Made by a program: the position numbers and the translations under genes. 16,870 nucleotides of DNA, taken from Bacteroidia bacterium. Lineage in GTDB: Bacteria; Bacteroidota; Bacteroidia; Cytophagales; Cyclobacteriaceae. The stretch spans positions 1 through 16,870 of the forward strand of contig JAENVX010000075.1 of the NCBI GenBank assembly GCA_016650355.1. The letters run 5' to 3'. Shown piece by piece: positions 7,986 to 15,569 of the stretch; the first letter of the stretch is position 1; each line of letters starts with the position of its first letter. Under the pieces are notes generated by a model. That model searched no databases. It was not told where the DNA came from and saw nothing but the letters and a program-made list of their open reading frames with translations.

Positions 7986-9350
7986 TTACTTTAGATATTC
8001 AATAGCCGCAAGGTTCTGATTGATTACATGTTGTTTGAGTCCTTCAAGTTCACTGGTGAAAAGTGATGAATTTGTTAAGTAAGTGTATTTACCTTGCTCC
8101 ACAGCATCGGGCCCTATAACGCAAGGTGCAATGAGTGTATGATATTTATCGAATAGTGCGCTCATTTTCTCAGGAGTAAATACCCCTTCTATAAATTCTC
8201 TCACATGCTCTTTGTAGCGCGCTTGATAAACTGAATCATCCATAAGGTAGCGGATCAATGGCCAGTTGTTTCCAACCCCCGAAAGAGAAATGGTCAGCGT
8301 TATATTTCCGCGGTTCATCAATGATTCATTATTGTCCCAAGGTATCCAGGTCAGTCCTTTCCCCGGACTGTTGTATAAATAATAGTTATGTGCCATTCGG
8401 CCATAGGTATCCCAGCTAAGCATCGTACTATTAGCAGCAAGCCATTTAAGAAAATGGTCGGCATAAAAATTTTGTTCAAGGCTTATCCTCCACTGATCCG
8501 GATTTGTAAGCCTCAAATCACTGTTAAGTATATTAATGGTTGATTGCACATCGGAGAAATCATTCTCTGTTTCATTGTTCTTCTTCTCAAATTGGCTGCC
8601 TACAAAGTTCTGGAAGGTAGACTCGGGCTTATAGATATTGCCTTTGTCTTCTCCGAACTGATTTTTAATCATGGTATCGTCCACAACTTCAACCATCGTG
8701 TAAACACCACAATATTTTAAGCCATCTCCAAAATTGATGAACACTTTATAAAAAGCCGTCTGTGAACTTGGGATACCTGCCATTCGAAAAATATCCGAAG
8801 CTGCTTTTTCACGGATCAACGAATTATCTTTAGCACCTGGTGACATTGATAGTTCTTTAAAACCGAAAAACCGTTGATTCTTTATCTGCGGAAAATCATC
8901 TTCATACTTGTCGAAGTGCAGGCGGAAAGGAAGTTTATAAATCCCAGATCGCCAGCTGTTATTAAGTGTTGAATTGCCCTTTAACCGAAACCCTACTTTG
9001 TACCATTCCTTGTTATTATACTTCACCGACACACCTACATAATCTGGCTCGCCAGTCACAAAGGCCTCTCCAGGCAGATTGGCACCTCCAGCGCCAAAGG
9101 CAAAACCTAAAAGCGTTTGCATATTCGTTTGAATTCCACTCCAATCAGAACTTGCCATTGTTATTTCCAAGGTATTTACTTTCGCCTGTGGAAAAACAAC
9201 ATTATAGTCTGGCTGAACATTTCCATGGGAAGCTTCTCCCCAATCAGGAATAGCAAAATCCTTGTCCTCCATTTCTGGATTTACCTCTTCCGCTTTGTTA
9301 CACGTAACAAGAAGAAGGGCAAACAATAGTCCCTTAATAAGTCGTATCAT
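7986..9350 (-). CDS. CotH-family kinase-like lipoprotein
   Basis: A 454-residue CotH-like protein. In Bacillus spore coats CotH is an atypical protein kinase that phosphorylates serines of coat proteins; the substrate here is unknown. ATG 9350 was chosen because it starts a lipoprotein signal peptide MIRLIKGLLFALLLVTC with lipid-accepting Cys17; an upstream GTG at 9365 would only lengthen the n-region. After the Cys comes an acidic stretch (NKAEEVNPEMEDKD) reminiscent of Bacteroidota surface-export signals. CotH hallmarks are VGFRLKGNST (119-128, glycine/nucleotide region), KLPFRLHFDK (139-148), a helix with LREKAASD-type residues, CGVYTMVEVVDD (214-225), SWDTYGRMAHNYYLY (312-326) and TWIPWDNNES (334-343); the Asp of PWDN matches the metal-binding Asp position. 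Length is normal. It leads the minus-strand cluster. Confidence 0.9.
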   Translation of the reverse strand: MIRLIKGLLFALLLVTCNKAEEVNPEMEDKDFAIPDWGEASHGNVQPDYNVVFPQAKVNTLEITMASSDWSGIQTNMQTLLGFAFGAGGANLPGEAFVTGEPDYVGVSVKYNNKEWYKVGFRLKGNSTLNNSWRSGIYKLPFRLHFDKYEDDFPQIKNQRFFGFKELSMSPGAKDNSLIREKAASDIFRMAGIPSSQTAFYKVFINFGDGLKYCGVYTMVEVVDDTMIKNQFGEDKGNIYKPESTFQNFVGSQFEKKNNETENDFSDVQSTINILNSDLRLTNPDQWRISLEQNFYADHFLKWLAANSTMLSWDTYGRMAHNYYLYNSPGKGLTWIPWDNNESLMNRGNITLTISLSGVGNNWPLIRYLMDDSVYQARYKEHVREFIEGVFTPEKMSALFDKYHTLIAPCVIGPDAVEQGKYTYLTNSSLFTSELEGLKQHVINQNLAAIEYLK

Positions 9351-9522
9351 CTGTTGCCAATTCACTCCGCATTTGACTAAACGTAATAATCTGCCAAATT
9401 AATGATAGAAGATCAAAAAACTTATAATGCCTTAAGTTTAGATACGAGAAAAATTATTTGTTAATATGTTTAAGCGAAAATGAAATGGAATATCGGTATT
9501 TTCGTTAGCTGAAGAAGCTTCC
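9351..9522. promoter_or_regulatory. Divergent promoter region between CotH cluster and T9SS client
   Basis: The spacer of about 170 bases separates two divergent transcripts and should contain promoters for both. On the plus strand TATTTTCG at 9497-9504 matches seven of eight positions of the Bacteroidota -7 motif but lacks a well-spaced TTTG. On the minus strand a TTAATTTG near-match around 9395-9402 also lacks a correctly spaced partner. I therefore claim the region, not exact boxes. No small gene or strong hairpin was seen. Confidence 0.35.
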
Positions 9523-12375
9523 ATGAACGCCTTGGCGCATCGCATATTAATTTATTTGGTTCTAGCCGTAAGTTTTTTCTATTCCAAATCATCATGGGCT
9601 ACACATGTACGGGCGGCTGATATTAAAGTGGAGCCTGCTTGCGGCAGTCCCTTTACGTTTACCATTACTGTAATCGCTTATCTAAACACCCAATCCAATA
9701 CGCGTTTTGGAACCAACAGTGAGGTGTTATTTGGGGATGGCACTTCCGAAAGGATACCAATTACAGTCGCTACGTTAAGGCCCGACCTTGGGCTATACAT
9801 TGCTGTTGCAACATTTACCACCACCCACACCTATTCAAACTATGGGACGTATACTGTCAGCTACATAGAACGTGACAGAAGCAGCGGCATTCTAAATATT
9901 GCCAACTCGCACGATGTTGCATACACTACATTCGTGACACACACAATAGATCAAAAAAACATATGCAACCATTATCCCGAGTTAACAGTTCCTCCCTTAG
10001 ACCGCGCTTGTTTTGGAGTCGCGTTCTTTCATACACCGGGTGCTTATGATGTAGATGGCGATAGTTTGTCTTATGAACTTACCATTCCTAAAAGCGATCC
10101 CTCAACTTTTGCTGACTATACAAGCCCCAATAGTTCACGCTTTTACACCAAGTTCAGTACCGGAAATGAAGACCTTACTGGCCCTCCAATATTTAATATA
10201 AATTCAGTCAACGGCTTGCTCACATGGGATGCCCCTGGTATGCAGGGAGAGTATAACATTGCCTTCAACATCGTTGAGTGGCGCAAAGATTCTATCTCCG
10301 GTCAATATCAAAAACTGAGCACTACCACACGCGACATGCAGATTGTGGTGGAGGAGTGCCACAACATTCGCCCTGAGTTGAAAGTGCCTGTTGATTTATG
10401 CGTTGAAACAGGAACAGTAATTGATGAAATCATTTTTGGTATGGATGCTGAAAATCATCCTGTAAAAATTGAAGTCTATTCAGAAATTTTAGATTTCAAA
10501 GACGGTAAAAATAAAGGCTCACATTCCCCATCACCCGCATCCTATCAACCTTCGAAACCTCCATTCGAACTGCGCATGGAATGGACGACAGATTGCAGGC
10601 ATGTGCGCCAGCAACCTTACCAAATCGTGTTTAAAATTACTGACGATCCACCTGATGGACCCAAGTTGGTGAACTTTAAAGTATGGAACATAAAAGTTGT
10701 CGCACCTGCCCCGGTTTGGGGAAAGACAACTCTAGATTTAGTAAGCAGATATACCGATTTAGAATGGAGTAGTTACGCTTGCCCAAACGCAGATAAAATT
10801 CAAGTATGGCGAAAAGTGGATTCCTATGATTACCAACCTGATGCTTGTGAAACCGGGTTGCCAAAGTTCTTGGGCTATTCATTGATTGCAGAAGTGAACT
10901 CAACAGAAACGCGTTACATGGATACAAATAATGGAAAAGGTTTGTTTGTTGGAGCTAAATACTGCTATCGAATTATGGCCTACTTTAATTCACCAGCCAG
11001 CACACCAAGTCAAGTATCCGTAGAGAAATGTGTAAGCCCTATAGAAGCCGATGCACCTGTAATCACCCACGTAAGTGTTGAGAATACGGCAGTGGACAAT
11101 GGTAAGATAAGAGTAAGCTGGCGATCACCTTTTGGAATTAACGCAACTCAATTTCCTAAACCTTATCAATATGAAGTGTATCGGGCTCTTGGTTTTGTTG
11201 GAGAAACCAGCCTTGTAAAAGTTGGCCGAGTTCAAGATACCAGCTTTGTAGATTCTGGAATAAACAGTAAAGATAAAGTATTCAATTACCGCATCGTTCT
11301 TTATTCAAAACCACAGAATGCTAATAGTGTAGTACCTATTGATACCTCGGCTATTGCTTCTTCAGAACGTTTGTCGTTTGAACCAGGCATAAAACAAATT
11401 GCATTAAATTGGCGTGATAGCGTGCCTTGGTCGAATGTGGTTCAAAGTCACCCCTATCATCTCATTTATCGCGGCATCGAAAACATCGATGAAAACAAAA
11501 TGACACTCATCGACAGTGTTAACGTGGCTGAAAATGGCTTCTCATACCTTGATGATGGTCGTTACAAAAACGAACCTCTTCAAGACGACAAAAGGTATTC
11601 ATACCGAATTTTGACTAGAGGGACTTACGGTAATCCTAAAATATTCTTACAACAAAATTTCTCACAGGTAATCACAACTTATCCTCTTAATAATTTACTC
11701 CCATGTGAACAAACCGTTCATATCAACAGTATTACATGCGAAGAATATTGGAACAACAGCAACTGTGATCAAAAGGAGTTCAGTAACATTATTTCGTGGG
11801 GATTGAAAGATTTGTCTGGTTGCCGAAGAGACATTGGTGCCTATAATATTTATTCTGCCGCGCTGCCAGATAGTGAATATCTTCTGTTGGCTGCTAATGT
11901 TACTGATACCGTTTATACAGATAAAGGACTGCAATCATATGCCCGTTGTTATAAAGTTTCAGCTGTCGACTACCTTGGCGTTGAAGGGCCGGCAAGCGAT
12001 GCCATTTGCAACGACAATTGTCCTTACTATGACTTGCCAAATGTATTTACTCCAAATGAAGATGGCTATAATGATTCGTTCAATGCCAACTTCGACCGTT
12101 TTTTGGATGGGAAGATAAGCATTGACGAACCTATCCGTTGTCCACGTTTTGTTCGAAATGTATCTATAAAAATTTACAACCGGTGGGGCAACGAAGTTTA
12201 TCATTTCCAATCCAACAATTTAGAATCAATTGCCATTGAATGGGATGGTAAAGATATTCAAGGAAAAGAATTGGAGGCGGGTGTTTACTTCTTTTCAGCC
12301 TATGTGACTTTCGATGTCATGGATCCCAACCAACAAACACGTGAGTTAAAAGGATGGGTACATTTAATTAGGTAA
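9523..12375 (+). CDS. Large secreted multi-domain protein with type IX secretion (type B, gliding-motility) C-terminal domain
   Basis: A 950-residue secreted protein. A signal peptide covers residues 1-26 (hydrophobic ILIYLVLAVSFFY core, cleavage SWA|T); the mature start THVRAADI matches the 'ATHxRAGEI' beginning common to large Bacteroidota surface proteins. Residues about 67-116 form a PKD-like domain (VLFGDGT ... HTYSNYGTYTVSY). Residues about 173-270 carry a cadherin/Ig-like unit (DVDGDSLSYEL ... NGLLTWDAPGMQGEYNI). From about 400 to 830 several fibronectin-III-like modules follow (for example VRVSWRSP-type strands and YEVYRA, LIYRG, YNIYSA edges), with paired cysteines. The end, about 832-950, is a CHU_C/gliding-motility-associated sorting domain: LPNVFTPNEDGYND, SIKIYNRWGNEVY, WDGKD, LEAGVYFFSAYV. 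This directs secretion by the type IX system and attachment to, or release from, the cell surface. Probably an adhesin; no catalytic motif seen. Confidence 0.93.
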   Translation: MNALAHRILIYLVLAVSFFYSKSSWATHVRAADIKVEPACGSPFTFTITVIAYLNTQSNTRFGTNSEVLFGDGTSERIPITVATLRPDLGLYIAVATFTTTHTYSNYGTYTVSYIERDRSSGILNIANSHDVAYTTFVTHTIDQKNICNHYPELTVPPLDRACFGVAFFHTPGAYDVDGDSLSYELTIPKSDPSTFADYTSPNSSRFYTKFSTGNEDLTGPPIFNINSVNGLLTWDAPGMQGEYNIAFNIVEWRKDSISGQYQKLSTTTRDMQIVVEECHNIRPELKVPVDLCVETGTVIDEIIFGMDAENHPVKIEVYSEILDFKDGKNKGSHSPSPASYQPSKPPFELRMEWTTDCRHVRQQPYQIVFKITDDPPDGPKLVNFKVWNIKVVAPAPVWGKTTLDLVSRYTDLEWSSYACPNADKIQVWRKVDSYDYQPDACETGLPKFLGYSLIAEVNSTETRYMDTNNGKGLFVGAKYCYRIMAYFNSPASTPSQVSVEKCVSPIEADAPVITHVSVENTAVDNGKIRVSWRSPFGINATQFPKPYQYEVYRALGFVGETSLVKVGRVQDTSFVDSGINSKDKVFNYRIVLYSKPQNANSVVPIDTSAIASSERLSFEPGIKQIALNWRDSVPWSNVVQSHPYHLIYRGIENIDENKMTLIDSVNVAENGFSYLDDGRYKNEPLQDDKRYSYRILTRGTYGNPKIFLQQNFSQVITTYPLNNLLPCEQTVHINSITCEEYWNNSNCDQKEFSNIISWGLKDLSGCRRDIGAYNIYSAALPDSEYLLLAANVTDTVYTDKGLQSYARCYKVSAVDYLGVEGPASDAICNDNCPYYDLPNVFTPNEDGYNDSFNANFDRFLDGKISIDEPIRCPRFVRNVSIKIYNRWGNEVYHFQSNNLESIAIEWDGKDIQGKELEAGVYFFSAYVTFDVMDPNQQTRELKGWVHLIR

Positions 12376-12491
12376 TACAGCACTGAAGTTTTCCCTCTTT
12401 TAATCCAAGACAAGATTGGGAACCATTCATATAAATATGACCTGTACAGCACCAAATTGTGAATACCTTGCGCAAATATATTATTCATTCT

Positions 12492-13943
12492 ATGGGAAAA
12501 TTACACACGAACATTATACTATTAACCTCGGCTGTCGCATTTCTTTCAGGATGCAAAACAGAAACACGTCCGGAACTATTTGCACGGGTTAACAACGAAG
12601 TGACTCAAAATTCTAAAGCGTACGCTACGCTAGGTGAAGCAACTTCCACAATTGGCCATCGCCTTACTGGATCAGAAAACGGACATAAAGCAGAAGAATA
12701 TACTTACAATAAATTCAAGGAATACGGATTTGACGATGTGGCCTATCAGGAATTTGAAGTGACATCGTGGTCTCGGGGAGATTTAAATGTTGCCATTGAT
12801 GGCGAAGCGGTCCCAGCGGTAACACTGGCGCATTCACCGGTAATGGCCGATGTCACTGGAGAAGTAATCGACATGGGCAATGGCCTTGAAAAAGATTACG
12901 AAGCAAAGCCCGCTAGCGTGAAAGATAAAATTGCCCTTATCTATATCGGCATACTTGAAGGAAGCGAAGAAGGATTGCATAATCTACACCGCAGTGAAAA
13001 GGCCGCTATTGCAATTAAGTATGGAGCAAAAGGTCTAATCATTCTTAACCAGGTAGACAGTGGTGTATTACTAACGGGAACAGCCTCCGTTACAGGTGAG
13101 TTAATCGGTATCCCGGCCGTTTGCATTGGGAAAGAAAATGGAATGGCGCTGAAAGATAAACTCAAAACGAAAAAAGTAGAGGCTCACATAACAATGACCA
13201 ACAATAGCAGTCCTATTAAAGCCAGAAATGTGGTGGCTACATTAAAAGGCGCACAGTTTCCAGAAGAAAAAATTCTAATTGGAGGACATTTGGATTCCTG
13301 GGATTTGGCCACTGGGGCAATCGACAACGGGATTGGTTCATTCTCTGTCCTAGATATTGCCAGGGCTTTTAAAGCCAATAAACTACAACCCAAACGAACT
13401 GTACAATTCGTGATGTTCATGGGCGAAGAAGAAGGATTGTTGGGTTCAAGCTACATGATTGAACAAGCAGTGAAGGAAGGTTCAATTAATTCAATTAAGT
13501 ACATGATGAACCTTGATATGAGTGGTAATCCAATCGGAATAAATGCAGGCGGAGAATTAAGCGACACCACTTTCTTTAAAACGGTGGGTGCTGAGATTAA
13601 TAAGATTGACACCATTTTCTCTAACAAATTTTCAAATCGATCTAGCCTCCATAGCGACCACGAACCCTTCATGCTTGAAGGTGTGCCCATCCTTGGTGTG
13701 ATCAGTAATCTGGATCGTTCTATTTATAAATGCTATCATTCCGATTGTGATGATTTTAGCCTGGTGAATGAACAGCATATGATCAACACGGCTCGATTCG
13801 GAACCATGATTTTATACGCTGTGGCTGATGCCGAAAAACTGCCGGCCGAAAAAATGGATAGTGAAACGACCAAACAATTTATGATAGACAATAATCTGAA
13901 AGAGGCGTTGATTATTGCCGGTGATTGGAAGTGGGAGAAGTGA
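12492..13943 (+). CDS. M28-family zinc metallopeptidase lipoprotein with PA-like insert
   Basis: A 483-residue exported aminopeptidase- or carboxypeptidase-like enzyme. ATG 12492 gives a clean lipoprotein signal MGKLHTNIILLTSAVAFLSGC (Cys21 lipidated); an in-frame GTG at 12459 only adds eleven residues before it. Between about 110 and 235 lies a PA-type protease-associated domain (KPASVKDKIALIYIG, IKYGAKGLIILNQ, IPAVCIGKENG). The catalytic M28 domain follows, with the full di-zinc set: His266 and Asp268 in GGHLDSWD, bridging Asp278 in AIDNGIG, catalytic Glu312 and ligand Glu313 in MGEEEGLLGS, Asp342 in NLDMSG, and His416 in CYHSDCDDF. All metal residues are present, so it should be active, trimming peptides in the periplasm or at the surface. 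It begins 116 bases after the T9SS client on the same strand; co-transcription is possible but unproven. Confidence 0.95.
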   Translation: MGKLHTNIILLTSAVAFLSGCKTETRPELFARVNNEVTQNSKAYATLGEATSTIGHRLTGSENGHKAEEYTYNKFKEYGFDDVAYQEFEVTSWSRGDLNVAIDGEAVPAVTLAHSPVMADVTGEVIDMGNGLEKDYEAKPASVKDKIALIYIGILEGSEEGLHNLHRSEKAAIAIKYGAKGLIILNQVDSGVLLTGTASVTGELIGIPAVCIGKENGMALKDKLKTKKVEAHITMTNNSSPIKARNVVATLKGAQFPEEKILIGGHLDSWDLATGAIDNGIGSFSVLDIARAFKANKLQPKRTVQFVMFMGEEEGLLGSSYMIEQAVKEGSINSIKYMMNLDMSGNPIGINAGGELSDTTFFKTVGAEINKIDTIFSNKFSNRSSLHSDHEPFMLEGVPILGVISNLDRSIYKCYHSDCDDFSLVNEQHMINTARFGTMILYAVADAEKLPAEKMDSETTKQFMIDNNLKEALIIAGDWKWEK

Positions 13944-13996
13944 AGAAAATTGATTTGGCAAAAAAAACCAGTGAGTAATTCCGAATAAGGGTTGAT

Positions 13997-15130
13997 CTAA
14001 TAGTATCTGCCGATTAGCGGATTGTCAACTATCATCATTTTCATTTTTGCAGGATCGATAGCGCCTTGCTTTGCATACACTATTTTCCCACCTGGCTCCA
14101 CCAGAATAGTATAGGGTAATGCGCCTTGCCAGTTAGGATCAATGGCTTCAATCAGCTTATACTTATCATCAAGATTAAATATATAGTTGGTATTTGAAGC
14201 TTGTTTCTTCTTTAAAAATGATAGTGCCTTTTCTTTCTTTGCAGGTTCATCCGCACTGATGCTGATAAATTCAAAATCCCTTCCACGATACATTCTATTC
14301 ATAGTGATAAATTCAGGAAACTCCGTGACACATGGCCCGCACCAGGTGGCCCATACATTTATAAGGCGAAGCTTGTCCGAAGTATTCTTTATTAGATCTT
14401 TTATGCCATCCTCACTAATCAATTCTAATTTCACTGGCTCATTTGCCCATGCTGTATTCGCTTTTTCTATCCAATCACTTTTTTCTGCCCATTTTACAGA
14501 GCAACCAAATACCTTAGTTGTTTTCACTGCTACCTCAACATTATTTAATAACGCTTCAATTGCATTCCTCGCGTCACTACTGTTTGGAGTTTTTGTTGGC
14601 TTCTCTGTATCATCAATCCTGCCAGTATAACGGAGCTTTCTTTCAGCGTCAAAAACAAAAATATGTGGTGTTGCAATCGGGCCGTACAATTTGGATGCTG
14701 TCTCCGTTTCACCATCATACAAATATGGAAAATTGAAATTCTTTTGTTGGGAGCGTAATTTCATCTCCTCAAAAGAGTCGCTCAGATCACTGTAACCCAG
14801 TTCATCCAAACGAATCGAACCTGGATCATTAGGTGAGATCGCAACGACTTCAACGCCTCTACTGGAATATTCTCTTGTTAATTTAATAAGGCGATCTTCA
14901 TAAGCCTGAGCCGTAGGACAGTGATTACACGTAAAGACAACAACAAGGATTTTTGCATTCTTAAAAGAAGCGAGCGTATATGTTTTACCGTCAACTCCTG
15001 GTAAATTAAAGGCGGGGGCGGAAGCACCAATCGTTAGAGTTTTATGCTCTTCAGCTGGGTAAGCGTTAACCTCACTTGCACTAAATAGTAGCAAAAAGAA
15101 AGGCAAAGAAACAAGGATGGAATTTTTCAT
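13997..15130 (-). CDS. Exported two-domain thioredoxin-fold protein (PRX-like + TlpA-like)
   Basis: A 377-residue periplasmic redox protein. ATG 15130 begins a signal peptide (residues 1-23, cleavage VNA|Y); an in-frame TTG at 15166 would only extend it. Domain 1, about 31-215, is the peroxiredoxin-like thioredoxin type (PRX_like1), with FTCNHCPTAQAYEDR giving Cys68-x-x-Cys71, the ISPND loop, YGPIATPHIFVFD with a cis-Pro, GRIDD, and FGCSVKW with a third Cys210. Domain 2, about 233-377, is TlpA/ResA-like with NVWATWCGPC (Cys264, Cys267), ISISADEP and the cis-Pro loop ALPYT (Pro339). TlpA-like domains reduce disulfides in exported or cytochrome c-type proteins. Both active sites are intact, so internal electron relay between domains is plausible, though inferred. 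It converges on the M28 gene and lies 87 bases after the PII stop. Confidence 0.9.
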   Translation of the reverse strand: MKNSILVSLPFFLLLFSASEVNAYPAEEHKTLTIGASAPAFNLPGVDGKTYTLASFKNAKILVVVFTCNHCPTAQAYEDRLIKLTREYSSRGVEVVAISPNDPGSIRLDELGYSDLSDSFEEMKLRSQQKNFNFPYLYDGETETASKLYGPIATPHIFVFDAERKLRYTGRIDDTEKPTKTPNSSDARNAIEALLNNVEVAVKTTKVFGCSVKWAEKSDWIEKANTAWANEPVKLELISEDGIKDLIKNTSDKLRLINVWATWCGPCVTEFPEFITMNRMYRGRDFEFISISADEPAKKEKALSFLKKKQASNTNYIFNLDDKYKLIEAIDPNWQGALPYTILVEPGGKIVYAKQGAIDPAKMKMMIVDNPLIGRYY

Positions 15131-15217
15131 AAACAAGCAAGTAATGTTTATTCCTCTACCAACCAAATATCGTACAAACTTTGGATCTCCCCAATAAAGA
15201 TTTTTACCATCTTGCCT

Positions 15218-15562
15218 CTAGATGGCATCGGATCCTCGTTCACCCGTGCGTAAGCGTATGACTTCTTCGAGGGGCGTTATAAAAATCTTTCCACTTCCAA
15301 TAAGACCACCTTTGTTTGCTTCCGTAGCATGTAATATAGCATCGCAAGTCTGCTTAACGAAATCATCATTTACGGCTATCTCCAGCCGTATGTTTGGCAT
15401 CAGATTAGGCACTACTTTTTGTCCTCTGTAAATTTCCTCGGATGTAGCCCGGCCGTGCCCCGAAACATGATTGACAGTTATTCTGGATATGCCTGCGGCA
15501 ATAAGGGCTTCGCGCACCTGGTCAAGTTGATTTTCTCTTATGATTGCTATTATAAGTTTCAT
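15218..15562 (-). CDS. glnK: PII-family signalling protein, divergent T-loop
   Basis: A 114-residue PII protein from ATG 15562 (MKLIIAIIRENQLDQVREAL, then GISRITV), directly behind the ammonium transporter gene. A TTG at 15568 could add two residues. Canonical PII proteins are trimers that bind ATP/ADP and 2-oxoglutarate and block Amt by inserting the T-loop. Nucleotide-binding features remain: GSGKIFI (B-loop) and EVIRLRTGE near the C-terminus. The T-loop differs: GHGRATSEEIYRGQKVVPNLMPN replaces the usual GFGRQKGH..YRGAEY..DFLPK. By alignment the Gln39 position is Ala, Tyr51 is Val and Lys58 is Asn, and there is a short insertion (EANKGGL) before the B-loop. Family assignment and the link to Amt are firm; the name glnK is by context, and ligand sensing may be altered. 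Confidence 0.93.
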   Translation of the reverse strand: MKLIIAIIRENQLDQVREALIAAGISRITVNHVSGHGRATSEEIYRGQKVVPNLMPNIRLEIAVNDDFVKQTCDAILHATEANKGGLIGSGKIFITPLEEVIRLRTGERGSDAI

Positions 15563-15569
15563 AGACAAA

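Noticed and set aside
12442..12449. CTGTACAG palindrome between the T9SS client and the peptidase gene
   Set aside because: Only 8 bp, no loop, no T-run and no second copy; too short to call a terminator or operator.
12376..12491. Search for a terminator or small gene between the T9SS client and peptidase genes
   Set aside because: Nothing beyond imperfect TCCAA/TTGGGA complementarity; no structure strong enough to report.
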